NCBI GenBank assembly: GCA_002901265.1
Contig: PPHI01000041.1
Span: 1 to 33,124, forward strand
Direction of reading: 5' to 3'
Origin: Rhodopirellula baltica
GTDB lineage: Bacteria; Planctomycetota; Planctomycetia; Pirellulales; Pirellulaceae
Length of the DNA: 33,124 nt
Part shown: positions 7,884 through 19,350 of the stretch, piece after piece
Position numbering within the stretch: the first letter of the stretch is position 1
Layout: every line of letters starts with the position of its first letter
Position numbers and translations under genes: made by a program
The notes under the pieces: generated by a model
The model's input: only the letters and a program-made list of their open reading frames with translations
What the model was told of the DNA's origin: nothing
Database searches by the model: none

Positions 7884-9137
7884 ATGCGTGATATCTTGAC
7901 TGTGATTCTGGCGGGTGGTCGTGGCTCACGACTTGAACCTTTGACCCGAGACCGAGCCAAGCCTGCGGTGCCGTTCGGCGGGCTGTATCGAATCATCGAC
8001 TTCGTGTTGAGCAACTGTTTGAACAGCGACATGCGTCGGCTGTTATTGTTGACACAGTACAAGGCACAGTCGCTTGACCGGCATATCAACACAGCATGGC
8101 GGCAGTACTTTTGTCGAGAGCTTGGCGAGTTCATCGACGTGGTGCCGCCACAGCAACGGATCGCTGGCAATTGGTATTCGGGAACGGCCGATGCCGTTTA
8201 TCAAAACATCTATGCGATCGAGCGTGAGAAGCCCGAGCATGTTGTGATCTTGGCCGGTGACCATATCTACAAAATGAACTACGACCCGATGGTTGAGTTC
8301 CACCGCAAAAGAAACGCCGATATCACGATCGGGGCGCTGCGTGTCAGCACCGAAGAGGCGAAGCAGTTCGGCGTGATGCAAATCGATACCGACCATCGTG
8401 TGCTCGGTTTCCAAGAAAAGCCCAGCTCGCCGATTCCGTCGCCCGAAGACCCAGACGTTTGTTTGGCGTCGATGGGGATTTACGTGTTCAACGCAAGGTT
8501 CTTGTACGAGGCGTTATGCAATGACGCCACGAACATGAAAAGCGACCATGACTTTGGTAAGAACATCATCCCGGGTGCGATCGATTCACACACCGTGTGC
8601 GCGTACCCATTCATGGACGAGAATCGTAAAAGCCAAGCCTACTGGCGTGACGTTGGTACGCTCGAAGCGTACTACGAAGCGTCGATGGACTTGATTTCGA
8701 TCGATCCGCAATTGAACCTCTATGACGAGCATTGGCCGGTACGGGCTTTTCAGCCCAACCTGCCACCTCCGAAGTTCGTTTTTGGCAGCGAGGGCGGCTC
8801 GACCCGTCGAGGTTACGCGCTTGATTCGATGGTCTGCCAAGGTGCGATCATCAGTGGCGGCCATGTGTCGCGAAGCATTCTAGGACCTGGCGTTCGAGTC
8901 AACAGTTACGCATCAGTCGAAGACAGCATCTTGTTCGATGATGTCAACGTCGGGCGTCGAAGTCGGCTGCGGCGAGTGATCGTCGACAAGGGCGTTTCTA
9001 TTCCGGCGGAAACCGAGATCGGTTTTGACCCAGCCGCCGATGCCGCTCGTGGATTAAAGGTCACCGAGAGCGGATTGGTGGTGATCAGCCGCGGCGAAAA
9101 GATCTCGCCCGCGTCTGTGGTCGGGCAAGTCGGTTAA
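7884..9137 (+). CDS. glgC: Glucose-1-phosphate adenylyltransferase (ADP-glucose pyrophosphorylase)
   Basis: The enzyme makes ADP-glucose from glucose-1-phosphate and ATP, the committed step of bacterial glycogen synthesis, in the cytoplasm. The 417-residue length is typical. The N-terminal nucleotidyltransferase fold shows [11 protein letters not shown] (11-21), [10 protein letters not shown], the [11 protein letters not shown] and [10 protein letters not shown] motifs, FQEKP and YWRDVGT. The C-terminal part has the left-handed beta-helix pattern ([20 protein letters not shown]). GAACAGG lies a few bases ahead of the ATG, a modest ribosome site. No other glycogen genes are adjacent, so it appears as a single-gene unit divergent from the protease gene. 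Confidence 0.96.
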   Translation: MRDILTVILAGGRGSRLEPLTRDRAKPAVPFGGLYRIIDFVLSNCLNSDMRRLLLLTQYKAQSLDRHINTAWRQYFCRELGEFIDVVPPQQRIAGNWYSGTADAVYQNIYAIEREKPEHVVILAGDHIYKMNYDPMVEFHRKRNADITIGALRVSTEEAKQFGVMQIDTDHRVLGFQEKPSSPIPSPEDPDVCLASMGIYVFNARFLYEALCNDATNMKSDHDFGKNIIPGAIDSHTVCAYPFMDENRKSQAYWRDVGTLEAYYEASMDLISIDPQLNLYDEHWPVRAFQPNLPPPKFVFGSEGGSTRRGYALDSMVCQGAIISGGHVSRSILGPGVRVNSYASVEDSILFDDVNVGRRSRLRRVIVDKGVSIPAETEIGFDPAADAARGLKVTESGLVVISRGEKISPASVVGQVG

Positions 9138-9154
9138 GTAGCTCGATGATTCGG

Positions 9155-9237
9155 GTAGTGGATCTTGTTAAAGATCCGGCTTGAAGGCAGTGTGAAGGGA
9201 AGGCAGTGTGAGTGGGATCTTTAACAAGATCCACTAC
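9155..9237. repeat. Nested palindromic repeat pair between glgC and katG
   Basis: A perfect 23-base inverted repeat pairs 9155-9177 with 9215-9237. Each arm is itself a small hairpin (GGATCTT, four-base loop, AAGATCC). The spacer contains a 12-base direct repeat (GAAGGCAGTGTG at 9183 and 9200). The structure lies between convergent genes and resembles the small mobile palindromes seen in planctomycete genomes. Confidence 0.75.
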
Positions 9238-9255
9238 TTGGTTTGTCCAATAGCG

Positions 9256-9299
9256 GACGGCGAGTCCTTTGTGAAAGACTCGCCGTCGGCGTGGTTTTT
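9256..9299 (+). terminator. Terminator between convergent glgC and katG
   Basis: A perfect 11-base stem GACGGCGAGTC pairs 9256-9266 with 9277-9287, with further inner pairing CTTT/AAAG around a short loop. TTTTT follows at 9295-9299. It could serve glgC, and the stem could also act on katG transcripts from the other side. Confidence 0.7.
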
Positions 9300-9317
9300 G
9301 GTCAGTCGCGTTTGTGA

Positions 9318-11759
<2,442 letters not shown>

Positions 11760-11799
11760 TTACTTTCAGACCACTGTAGGCCTCGAAGAAGGGGCTTTC

Positions 11800-11840
11800 C
11801 AATGCATTGTCCCGATGGCTTCCATGCATTAGGTGCATGG
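11800..11840 (-). promoter_or_regulatory. Two adjacent palindromes upstream of katG
   Basis: CAATGCATTG (11800-11809) is a perfect palindrome. CCATGCA and TGCATGG (11822-11828 and 11834-11840) form a second, with a five-base spacer. Both share ATGCA, lie about 26 bases apart centre to centre, and begin about 115 bases upstream of the katG start. Position suggests an operator pair for katG, but the binding protein is unknown and no known consensus was matched. Confidence 0.35.
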
Positions 11841-11898
11841 GGAGATCTTCGCGAGGGTGAACATTCAGTGACCAAACACTTCGTCCACCAAGCCCGGA

Positions 11899-13521
11899 TC
11901 ACTGCGCAGAGGTGCTGACGTTTAGCTTGCGCATTCGCGAAGCGAGCGTGGTCGGTTTCAGGCCCAGCACTGCTGCGGCACCTTCGGGACCGTAGATTTT
12001 GCCAGCACATTGTCGCAGTGCGTTGCGAATGTTGTTGATCTGGAGCTGAATCAATTCAGCCTCGGTCAAAATGGATTCGGTGTCGGTGTTCGACCGGTAG
12101 TGTTGGTCGTCAATCTGTCCCAGCTCGGAGAGGTCGTCGTGTAGGTCGAAACGCAATTTGCCATCGATTGATACGATGGCGGAGCGTTCAAGCACGTGTT
12201 GAAGTTCACGAATATTTCCAGGCCAGTTGTATCGCTGTAATTGTTGGACGTTGGCGAGCGTTAGGCGAAACGATTTACGACCGAGCTTGCGGCTGATCGA
12301 ACGGAGGAAGTGCTTCGCGAGCAATGGTATGTCTTCGGAGCGCATGCGCAGCGGCGCGAGTTCGATCGGGAAGACGCTCAATCGGTAATAGAGGTCTTGG
12401 CGGAAGCGACCTTTGATCGCTTCGTTGCGCAGGTCACGGTTGGTGGCTGCGATGATGCGAACGTTGACACGGCGTGTTCGTTCTTCGCCAACGCGTTCGA
12501 GTTCGCCTTCCTGCAACACGCGTAGTAGTTTCGATTGCAGGTCCAAAGGGATCTCACCGACTTCATCGAGGAACAGTGTTCCACCGTCGGCCAGTTCGAA
12601 TCGTCCGGCACGGTCGCGGAGTGCTCCGGTAAAGGAACCTTTGCTGTGTCCAAAGAATTCGCTCTCGTAGAGTTCACGTGGGATTGCCGCACAGTTCACT
12701 TTGATCAACGGCCGGTCGCAACGGTCGCTGCGGCGATGGACTTCACGAGCGATCAGTTCCTTACCGGTGCCGCTTTCGCCAAGCACAAGCACACTTGAGT
12801 CGGTTGGGGCGACTAGGTCGATTTGGCGAACGATGGTTTGTAGCGCGGCGCTTTGTCCGACCAGTTCACCAAAGGAGACTTCGCCGACTTCTTCACGTAG
12901 ATATTCATTTTCAAGTTCCAGCCGTCGACGGAGCGATTCGATTTCGTCAACGGCTTGGGCGCTGGAAATCGCTGCGGCCAGTTGGTCGCTGATCATCATC
13001 AGCCATTGGTCGCAAGATGGCCCGATCGGGACTCGTGAGAAGATGCCGAGCACTCCGAGCGTCTCATCTCGATAGCGCAGCGGCATGCCTTGGAAAGCGA
13101 CGATGCCTTCGGATTCGACCCAGGCGGGATCGACGATCCAATCGGATCCTTCGCCGATGTTGATACGGATCGGTTCCCCGGTTGCCGCAATCTGGCCGAC
13201 TTTTCGAACGCCCATTGGCATTCGCCGAAAACTTCCATCCGTGTCTTGCCAGTGCTGATCTGGATCGACACGGCTATTTCCGAAGCTGGCCGCCAAGTGC
13301 AAACATGCGCGACGGTCACGGCATTCGGTGGCAAGTGAGCAGCGGTCGCAGTCGCCGTCACGTGGTGGCTTGGTCAGCCAAATCCGTACCAACGCAATCT
13401 GTAGATCGTGCCCCAGTCGCTGTACCGCAAGGGGGAGCAGCTCGGGCAAGTGATGTTTGCCTGAGATCGCGAGCAAGATCTCTTTCGGGTCACCAAAAAC
13501 GGCATACGTATCAAGTCCCAT
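11899..13521 (-). CDS. Sigma-54-dependent transcriptional activator with GAF-like sensor region
   Basis: The 540-residue protein is a bacterial enhancer-binding protein. Residues 1-180 look like a GAF-type sensor and contain the cysteine cluster Cys58-Cys61-Cys67-Cys73 ([18 protein letters not shown]), able in principle to bind metal or an Fe-S centre or to sense redox. A short coiled segment (about 190-212) leads to the AAA+ domain with Walker A GESGTGKE (248-255), the sigma-54 contact loop as GSFTGA (295-300), Walker B TLFLDEV and the arginine-bearing [11 protein letters not shown] Fis-type helix-turn-helix ends the protein. GGATCG precedes this ATG; an upstream ATG at 13569 would overlap the inverted repeats and lacks a ribosome site. 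It is divergent from the AhpD-like gene, its likely target. The signal is not known. Confidence 0.9.
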   Translation of the reverse strand: MGLDTYAVFGDPKEILLAISGKHHLPELLPLAVQRLGHDLQIALVRIWLTKPPRDGDCDRCSLATECRDRRACLHLAASFGNSRVDPDQHWQDTDGSFRRMPMGVRKVGQIAATGEPIRINIGEGSDWIVDPAWVESEGIVAFQGMPLRYRDETLGVLGIFSRVPIGPSCDQWLMMISDQLAAAISSAQAVDEIESLRRRLELENEYLREEVGEVSFGELVGQSAALQTIVRQIDLVAPTDSSVLVLGESGTGKELIAREVHRRSDRCDRPLIKVNCAAIPRELYESEFFGHSKGSFTGALRDRAGRFELADGGTLFLDEVGEIPLDLQSKLLRVLQEGELERVGEERTRRVNVRIIAATNRDLRNEAIKGRFRQDLYYRLSVFPIELAPLRMRSEDIPLLAKHFLRSISRKLGRKSFRLTLANVQQLQRYNWPGNIRELQHVLERSAIVSIDGKLRFDLHDDLSELGQIDDQHYRSNTDTESILTEAELIQLQINNIRNALRQCAGKIYGPEGAAAVLGLKPTTLASRMRKLNVSTSAQ

Positions 13522-13557
13522 CGATTCGATCCGGTAACGAAATAACGTGATTGTGTA

Positions 13558-13589
13558 ACGATATTTCATCGTACCACGAAATGTCGTGG
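13558..13589. promoter_or_regulatory. Candidate upstream activator sites (two inverted repeats)
   Basis: ACGAT-N5-ATCGT (13558-13572) and CCACGA-N4-TCGTGG (13574-13589) lie side by side 70-100 bases ahead of the sigma-54 promoter candidate. This is the usual place for enhancer sites of a sigma-54 activator. If the activator used its upstream start codon, the first repeat would overlap its reading frame. Confidence 0.45.
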
Positions 13590-13657
13590 CTATTGGTTTT
13601 GCCCTGCCGGTTTTTTAAATCCTTGCTGGGTAATGACTTGCGGATTTGTTGTGAGGT

Positions 13658-13674
13658 TTGGCACGAGAGCTGAA
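13658..13674 (+). promoter_or_regulatory. Sigma-54 (-24/-12) promoter candidate for the AhpD-like gene
   Basis: TTGGCACGAGAGCTGAA matches the -24 element TTGGCACG perfectly, while the -12 element reads CTGAA in place of TTGCW. The predicted start of transcription near 13686 leaves an untranslated leader of about 60 bases before the ATG at 13745. The neighbouring divergent sigma-54 activator supports the call; the missing C of the -12 GC pair weakens it. Confidence 0.55.
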
Positions 13675-13744
13675 TAGAGCTGTTCTTCGTCAGGCAAATG
13701 GCCTGAAACAAAACTCTTTCCACTTTCGATTTGGAGAATCTCCG

Positions 13745-14293
13745 ATGTCCCGTCTACCACACGTTAGCGTTGAACAAGCCGATGCCAAAGTTCGTCCCCT
13801 CTACGACGCGATCCAGTCAAAGCTGGGGATGGTTCCGAACATGATGCAGGTCATGGGGAACTCGGCCGCAACGTTGTCGGCGTACTTGCAGTTCAGCGGA
13901 CAATTGGCCACTGGTGTTTTAACGGCAAAGCAGCGTGAGCTGATCGCGTTGTCGGTTGGTCAGGCCAACGAGTGCGGCTACTGCTTGGCAGCTCACTCGG
14001 CGCTGGGCAAACACGCTGGGCTCTCTGGCGAGCAGATTGCTGACGCCCGTCGTGGCAGTTCTGTTGATTCGAAAGACGATGCCTTGGTCAAATTCGCCCG
14101 TGCGATCGTGCAGAAGCAAGGGTTTGTCAGCAGCCATGACTTGGCGGACATTCGCTCGCATGGCTTTGGCGAAGACGCGGTGACAGAGATCATCGCCAAC
14201 GTGGCGCTGAACCTGTTCACGAATTACTTCAATCACGTCGCCGATACGGAAATCGATTTTCCGGCGGCACCGGAATTGGCGGTCGCTTCCTAA
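13745..14293 (+). CDS. AhpD-like / carboxymuconolactone decarboxylase-family protein
   Basis: The 182-residue cytoplasmic protein has the CMD fold signature with the redox pair Cys77-x2-Cys80 and His84 in NECGYCLAAHS, as in alkylhydroperoxidase AhpD, where the cysteines reduce peroxides. The N-terminal lead-in (MSRLPHVSVEQADAKVRPLY, then MVPNMMQVMGNS) is typical of the peroxidase-related subfamily. GGAGAATCTCCG precedes the ATG, so this start is preferred over the ATG at 13658 that lies in the promoter. It is probably switched on by the divergent sigma-54 activator, and its vicinity to katG suggests a role against peroxide or reactive compounds. The physiological substrate is unknown. Confidence 0.88.
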   Translation: MSRLPHVSVEQADAKVRPLYDAIQSKLGMVPNMMQVMGNSAATLSAYLQFSGQLATGVLTAKQRELIALSVGQANECGYCLAAHSALGKHAGLSGEQIADARRGSSVDSKDDALVKFARAIVQKQGFVSSHDLADIRSHGFGEDAVTEIIANVALNLFTNYFNHVADTEIDFPAAPELAVAS

Positions 14294-14322
14294 GGCCACT
14301 CGGGTAAAAGGATCAGCGCATC

Positions 14323-14357
14323 AAAAAACGGCTTCGCACCTTTGGTGGAAGCCGTTT
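14323..14357 (-). terminator. Terminator of the respiratory cluster, possibly bidirectional
   Basis: The stem pairs AAACGGCTTC (14326-14335) with GAAGCCGTTT (14348-14357) and continues inward with CACC/GGTG. On the minus strand it is followed by six T, the classical pattern for transcripts ending after ctaF. From the plus side the AhpD-like gene ends just before it and GTTTTG follows, so it may serve both convergent units. Confidence 0.85.
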
Positions 14358-14383
14358 GTGATGTTTTGTACTAGCCGAGGCGA

Positions 14384-14749
14384 TTAGCCTTCGGCTGGTG
14401 CGGCCATGACGGCGTCGTTCGTGACTGGGATGTCATCACCTTGCGAAGCACGGTTATCGAACAGCGTGAACATGATGAACAGTCCGACGAAGACGAACGA
14501 TCCGAGGAACCAGATGACGTTCATCGGTTTGTCGAACGCTAGGTGCATGAAGATCGAACCGACCAGCACTGCTTTGATGGTGGCGATGATCATCACGACG
14601 ATGATGTCGTAGCTACCCAAGTCAAAGTTCGCCTGAAACACCGTCAGAACGGTCAGCAAGGTCAAGACGACAAAGACACCGAACAACAACGGCAGTGGCA
14701 ATGGGTGCGCGAAATCGTAACCTTCGCGAGAGCCTTCGTGTGCTGACAT
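14384..14749 (-). CDS. ctaF: Cytochrome c oxidase subunit IV family protein
   Basis: The 121-residue integral membrane protein has three hydrophobic helices (about 18-40, 46-70 and 78-97), as in bacterial subunit IV, a small accessory subunit of haem-copper oxidases. The phrase IIVVMIIATIKAVLVGSIFMHL is a recognisable family hallmark, given here in part: ATIKAVLVGSIFMHL. It is the last gene of the respiratory cluster, 69 bases after subunit III, and is followed by the shared terminator. No ribosome site stands out, as for most genes of this cluster. Confidence 0.88.
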   Translation of the reverse strand: MSAHEGSREGYDFAHPLPLPLLFGVFVVLTLLTVLTVFQANFDLGSYDIIVVMIIATIKAVLVGSIFMHLAFDKPMNVIWFLGSFVFVGLFIMFTLFDNRASQGDDIPVTNDAVMAAPAEG

Positions 14750-14818
14750 GGTGAGTATTAAACGGTTCAGAAAGGGAGTTGGCTTGGTGAAACGATCGAC
14801 GGTCGGTGGCAGGCTGCC

Positions 14819-16093
14819 TTACCGGATCAGGTACATCAGCGGGAACAGGTAGATCCAAATCAAGTCGACCAAGTGCCAGTACAGACCGACGTAGTCGACG
14901 GGACCAAAGTAGTTCTTGTTGAAATCTTGTCGCAAGGCACGGACGAGCAACCAGATCAGCACGCCGATACCGGCGAGGATGTGAATCGCGTGAACGCCGG
15001 TCATGCAGTAATAGATACTGAAGAACACGCCCGCGCGGCTTTTACGCATCACGTTTTCTTCTGCCGCGGCGACGGTGGCCGAAACGTCATCGTAGACGTG
15101 ATAGGTGATCGCACCGTTTGCCATGTCGTTTTGGGCCTGACGGGCAGCAAGTTCGCCTTGCAAACCGGTGTTGGTCGTGTCGGCAGCGAGACGTTTGATG
15201 ACGTCCAGTTCGTTGTCACTGCTGACCATGGTTCCGGGAGCGACGAGACCTGCAATGGCTTCCGTAGGTGCAGCTTCGGCGGTCTCTTCCGTTGCCGCTT
15301 CTTGCTCATGCGATTCGGCAGCGTGTTCGCCTTCGCCCGCATGTTCTCCTTCAGCGTGCGAGTCGTGCTCACCGCCTTCGACGTGAGCAGCGTGTTCGGT
15401 TCCATGGGATTCGCTACCGCCAGATTCCAGGATTGTTCCCAGTCCGACACCGACGAAGAAGCACAGGAAAACGACCAAGATTGGCTTGGCACATTCGAAT
15501 TGGAATTTGGCTCCACGCAGGAAGCTGACAACCAACCAGATAAAGATCCCGACTGTGGCCACTGCGAACGGGGCGCAGATGTAAGCCAAGTAGTTCGGCC
15601 CACCGACAGGGTGTGGGTTGCTTGGGTCGTAGGTAAACAGACCGGCAGGCAGCAGGCCCATCGTCCATTTGTGCGAGTATTCGATCGCCTTGACGCCCAA
15701 GAAGATCATCGCACAGCAAAGTGTTGATGCGATCAGGGCGGCGGTCTTTTTGTGTTGTTCGAGCTGCGACGCACGAACGGCCCAAGCCATCGTGAAGGAG
15801 CTGAACAGCAGAACGCCGGTGTTGATCGCACCAAGTTTGGTGTTCAAAAACTGGCTGCAGCCTTCGAAGACGTCAGGACGCCAAGATCGGTAAATGGCGT
15901 AGGCACAGAACATCCCGCTGAAGAACAGGACTTCGGTTACCAGGAAAATCCACATCCCGAGCTTACCACTATCGAACTGTTGTTCGGGGGTGTCGAAGTG
16001 GTGAGCGAGGTACGACGGATGGTCGTGGTCGTGACCGTGTGAATCGGCTGAATGGTCGGCCGTGGCAGAGTGCCCGGCATCAGTGGTAGCCAT
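14819..16093 (-). CDS. ctaE: Cytochrome c oxidase subunit III with His/Glu-rich insert
   Basis: The 424-residue protein is about twice the length of compact bacterial subunit III, which stabilises the oxidase core in the membrane. Family motifs lie at both ends: KLGMWIFLVTEVLFFSGMF near residue 45, GVKAIEYSHKW near 135, then YYCMTGVHAIHILAGI near 362 and GLYWHLVDLIWIYLFPL near 403. Between them are two additional TM segments (about 168-192 and 204-222), a loop rich in His, Glu and Ala (about 227-276, eight His in HGTEHAAH-type repeats) and a charged helical stretch to about 352. The N-terminus is also His-rich (HSADSHGHDHDHP). The frame extends upstream to a TTG at 16105; the ATG is preferred. 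Metal handling by the loop is only a guess. Confidence 0.9.
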   Translation of the reverse strand: MATTDAGHSATADHSADSHGHDHDHPSYLAHHFDTPEQQFDSGKLGMWIFLVTEVLFFSGMFCAYAIYRSWRPDVFEGCSQFLNTKLGAINTGVLLFSSFTMAWAVRASQLEQHKKTAALIASTLCCAMIFLGVKAIEYSHKWTMGLLPAGLFTYDPSNPHPVGGPNYLAYICAPFAVATVGIFIWLVVSFLRGAKFQFECAKPILVVFLCFFVGVGLGTILESGGSESHGTEHAAHVEGGEHDSHAEGEHAGEGEHAAESHEQEAATEETAEAAPTEAIAGLVAPGTMVSSDNELDVIKRLAADTTNTGLQGELAARQAQNDMANGAITYHVYDDVSATVAAAEENVMRKSRAGVFFSIYYCMTGVHAIHILAGIGVLIWLLVRALRQDFNKNYFGPVDYVGLYWHLVDLIWIYLFPLMYLIR

Positions 16094-16230
16094 CAGTGGA
16101 GTCAACCGTGCGGGGGAAATGGATGTTTAAAAGTGCAAAGTGGATCGGAATCGCCTCCGAGGCGTCGTCCCGATGCGAGGACCGAAGGTTGACCGTGGTC
16201 GGCTTCGATCGTCGCGGTATCTATGCGATT

Positions 16231-16259
16231 GCTATTTCAATAGCGGGGAACTATTCCCC
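16231..16259 (-). promoter_or_regulatory. Two small hairpins at the ctaD stop codon
   Basis: GGGGAA and TTCCCC (16245-16250, 16254-16259) enclose the ctaD stop codon as a three-base loop, and GCTATT/AATAGC (16231-16244) follows at once. They open the 157-base gap before ctaE. They could stabilise the upstream message or tune expression between subunits, but there is no T-run for termination. Confidence 0.35.
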
Positions 16260-18020
16260 GGCGTGTGCTGGGCTTTCGGCGGGTTTTTCGCTGGGGACGG
16301 TTTCGCGTTTCGGCTCAATTTTCACGTAGCGTTCTGAAGCCGCGTCCCATTGGATGTCACCGAATTCGTAGGGGTCACCTACTACTGGTGGGCGTTCAAA
16401 GTTGTAGAACGGCGGTGGCGAGGTGCAGGCCCATTCCAAGGTTGCGGCACCCCAAGGGTTCGCAGGGGCTTTCTTGCCTTTGACCAGCGAAACCAGCAGG
16501 ACGACCAATGCGACCAACAATCCGATGCCGAGCAGCAAAGCACCCCAGGTGCTCATCGCGTGCAAGCCGGCGAACTCAGGGTCGTAGGTCGCGTAACGGC
16601 GAGGCATCCCGCGGCTACCGAGGACGAACTGTGGCAAGAAGGTGAGGTTGAAACCGAGGAACACGATCACTGCGGAAATCTGTCCGCCAAGTTCGTTGTA
16701 CATGCGGCCGAACATTTTTGGCCACCAGTGGAAGACAGCACCCAGGAAGGCAACCAGTGTTCCGCCGACCATCACGTAGTGGAAGTGGGCGACAACAAAG
16801 TAAGTGTCGTGCAGGTGCATGTCGGTTGCGAGCGTACCGAGGTGAAGTCCGGTCAGACCGCCAATTGTGAACAGGAAGATGAACGCGATGGCGTAGCACA
16901 TCGGCGTGGTCATCGTGATCGCACCCTTGTACATCGTGGCCAACCAGTTGAACACCTTGATGGCCGATGGTACGGAAACGGTGAACGTCAGGGCACTAAA
17001 GATGATCGTGGTCATCGAGCCCATGCCCGCGGTGAACATGTGGTGTCCCCAGACCAAGAAGCCCAACAAGGCAATCGCGATCGAGGAGTACGCGATGAAG
17101 CGGTAACCGAAGATTCGTTTGTGCGAGTGAACACTGATCAGTTCGCTGATCACGCCGAAGGCGGGCAGAATCATGATGTATACAGCGGGGTGGCTGTAGA
17201 ACCAGAAAAAGTGTTGGTAGGTGACAGGGTCACCGTTGTATTCGGGGTCAAAGATCCCGATGTGCATGGTGCGTTCAGCGATCAGCAACAGCAGCGTGAT
17301 GCCCAAGACGGGCGTCGCCAAAACCTGGATGATGCTGGTCGAGTAGGTTGCCCACAAGAACAGTGGCATGCGGAACCAAGTCATCCCTGGCGGACGCATC
17401 GTGTTGATGGTCACGATGAAGTTCAGACCGGTGAAGATCGAGCTGAAACCCAGGATGAACGCACCCGAGGTAGCCAAGATCACCGAGGTGTCAGTTGTCG
17501 TGCTGTAAGGCGTATAGAACGTCCAGCCGGTATCGAGACCGCTGGCGAGCAACGCCATCACGAAGAACACGGCTCCGGCGACCCACAGAAAGAAACTGCT
17601 GAGGTTCAGTCGTGGGAAGGCGACGTCTTTGGCACCCAGCATTACGGGCACCAGGAAGTTACCGAGTGCGGCCGGAATACTGGGGATGATAAACAGGAAC
17701 ACCATGATCGCCCCGTGAAGGGTGAAGACCTGGTTGTAAATGTCGTTGGGGGCCTTGTCAGGGGCGAGCCACTTGAAGAATTCGTTGTTGAACAACCATC
17801 CGTCTGGCGCGAACAGGTGCAAACGAATCCCCAGTGCCAGCAGACCGGCAATAAGGAACGCCAGCGAGACGCCGACCAAGTACATCACGCCGATTCGCTT
17901 GTGATCCAGAGTGAAGACCCAGGTCAATAAGCCGCGCGAGTTGGTCAGGTAGTTTTCTTCAGGAGTCGGGTAGCCTGGATCTTTGACTTCGTATCCGGCT
18001 GGGACTGATCCAACAGACAT
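16251..18020 (-). CDS. ctaD: Cytochrome c oxidase subunit I (A2-type haem-copper oxidase)
   Basis: The 589-residue membrane protein is the catalytic core that reduces O2 to water and pumps protons. All metal ligands are present: haem a ligands His102 (TLHGAIMVF) and His414, haem a3 ligand His412 ([11 protein letters not shown]), and CuB ligands His277, His326 and His327 ([10 protein letters not shown]). Tyr281, which crosslinks to His277 in the family, is in SHPAVYIM. The D-channel glutamate position reads YSHP, the tyrosine-serine pattern of A2-type enzymes, and the K-channel stretch [19 protein letters not shown] is conserved. Length and about twelve TM segments are normal. GAGG lies six bases before the ATG. 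It sits between ctaC and ctaE in the cluster. Confidence 0.97.
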   Translation of the reverse strand: MSVGSVPAGYEVKDPGYPTPEENYLTNSRGLLTWVFTLDHKRIGVMYLVGVSLAFLIAGLLALGIRLHLFAPDGWLFNNEFFKWLAPDKAPNDIYNQVFTLHGAIMVFLFIIPSIPAALGNFLVPVMLGAKDVAFPRLNLSSFFLWVAGAVFFVMALLASGLDTGWTFYTPYSTTTDTSVILATSGAFILGFSSIFTGLNFIVTINTMRPPGMTWFRMPLFLWATYSTSIIQVLATPVLGITLLLLIAERTMHIGIFDPEYNGDPVTYQHFFWFYSHPAVYIMILPAFGVISELISVHSHKRIFGYRFIAYSSIAIALLGFLVWGHHMFTAGMGSMTTIIFSALTFTVSVPSAIKVFNWLATMYKGAITMTTPMCYAIAFIFLFTIGGLTGLHLGTLATDMHLHDTYFVVAHFHYVMVGGTLVAFLGAVFHWWPKMFGRMYNELGGQISAVIVFLGFNLTFLPQFVLGSRGMPRRYATYDPEFAGLHAMSTWGALLLGIGLLVALVVLLVSLVKGKKAPANPWGAATLEWACTSPPPFYNFERPPVVGDPYEFGDIQWDAASERYVKIEPKRETVPSEKPAESPAHAGE

Positions 18021-18167
18021 TATTTACCTCGAACGATTGGCTCTTCCGGTCGTCGTTGCTCGTTGAGCAAGTCGGCAGTTCAGAAGAGTTTAGCGTGAAT
18101 TCGGTGTTCTTTTAAATTGTTTCGGGGAATCGTAATCGCTCGCCACGTCTGCGGCGGCGTCGCAGGC

Positions 18168-19331
18168 TTACTCGGCCGCCGCTTCGGCGGGTTGTCCTTC
18201 ACCTTCGGCGGCGGTCGTTTCGCCACCGCTTGCTCCGGCTTCGCCGAGGCTCTTGATGTATTCGATCAAGCTATAAATGTCGTCGTCAGTCAGCTGGCCT
18301 TTGTAGCTCGGCATGACAGGTTGGAATCCGGCAGCGATCTTGGCTTTCGGGTTCAGGATCGACTCACGCAGGTAGTTCTCGTCCGCGGTGACTGATTCGC
18401 CGCTTGCCAGCGGACGCGATTTACCGGCGAGGTCTTTCCAGCTTGGGCCGACCAGTTTGGTTCCGTCGATCGAGTGGCAGCTTTTGCATCCGCGGCGTTG
18501 ATACAGTTTTTCGCCGTAGCTGGCGGGTGACTCGGTCGATGGGCGGCTGCTGTATTTTTTGATCCAAGCTTCGAGGTCTTCACGGGTTTCGTGAACGACA
18601 ACGACGGTTTGCATTTGCGAGTGATTCGTTCCGCAGTACTCTGCACAGTAGAGGTCGTAGAACGAATAGCCATCGGGGGTGAACTGACGTGCGTCATAGT
18701 CCCAGCTGGCGTTCGTTTCGGCGTCTTTGGCGGCCAGTTGTTCCAGCTCTTCGTCGGTCGCGATCTTTTCGCTCGGCTCGGTCGCTTTGAACCACATGTA
18801 GTTGAAACGGCCAGGGACGATGTCCTTTTTGACGCGGAACGCAGGGATGTACAGGCTGTGGATGACGTCTTTGCTTGTCATCGTCAGCTTGGTTGGCTCA
18901 CCGGCGACCACGTGCAATTCGGGGTGAATGACGAACTTGCCGTAGTTGATGCCCCAGCCCCATTTGTAAGCGTCGACACCAAGGTCATAAGCGCCTTCTG
19001 GGATGGTGCGGTGATTCAGGAAGCCCTGTGCACCGAAGTAGAACATCACGATCAGCAAGAATGATGGGCCGATCGACCAAACCAATTCGATGGTGGTGTT
19101 GTGATCCGTTTGGCTTTCCGCTTGTTGGCCTTTCGCTTTCTTGTATTTCAGTGCGAAACCGAACAACGCGATCACGATCGCGATGAAGAAGATCAGCGCG
19201 ACGATGGTGATGAAGTGAAAGATCCAGTCGGAATCCGACGAGAACGTCGATGCCGACTTTGGGAAAAGCGACAGCTTGCTTTCAGTTTGGTCGGCAAGCA
19301 ACGTGATCGCAGCGGGAATCATGTTCAACAT
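18168..19331 (-). CDS. ctaC: Cytochrome c oxidase subunit II with fused cytochrome c (caa3 type)
   Basis: The 387-residue subunit receives electrons from the quinol-oxidising complex and hands them to subunit I. Two TM helices (about 39-62 and 83-102) precede a cupredoxin domain with CuA ligands His158, Cys229, Glu231 (backbone), Cys233, His237 and Met240 in YCAEYCGTNHSQM. A stretch of about 30-40 extra residues, rich in Glu and Ala, lies before the CuA loop. A class I cytochrome c follows, with haem motif Cys282-Cys285-His286 and probable Met340 ligand (PVMPSYKG), which makes it a caa3 oxidase. The tail is Ala/Glu/Gly-rich. The frame is open to 19421 inside the SCO gene; this ATG leaves 19 bases after the SCO stop. 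No ribosome site is clear. Confidence 0.95.
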   Translation of the reverse strand: MLNMIPAAITLLADQTESKLSLFPKSASTFSSDSDWIFHFITIVALIFFIAIVIALFGFALKYKKAKGQQAESQTDHNTTIELVWSIGPSFLLIVMFYFGAQGFLNHRTIPEGAYDLGVDAYKWGWGINYGKFVIHPELHVVAGEPTKLTMTSKDVIHSLYIPAFRVKKDIVPGRFNYMWFKATEPSEKIATDEELEQLAAKDAETNASWDYDARQFTPDGYSFYDLYCAEYCGTNHSQMQTVVVVHETREDLEAWIKKYSSRPSTESPASYGEKLYQRRGCKSCHSIDGTKLVGPSWKDLAGKSRPLASGESVTADENYLRESILNPKAKIAAGFQPVMPSYKGQLTDDDIYSLIEYIKSLGEAGASGGETTAAEGEGQPAEAAAE

Positions 19332-19350
19332 TTCGAAAGGTGAGTTTGAT

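Noticed and set aside
16350..17930. 526-codon plus-strand frame antisense to ctaD
   Set aside because: Translation is rich in Gln, Asp, Glu and Arg without protein-like pattern. The opposite strand encodes every metal ligand of subunit I.
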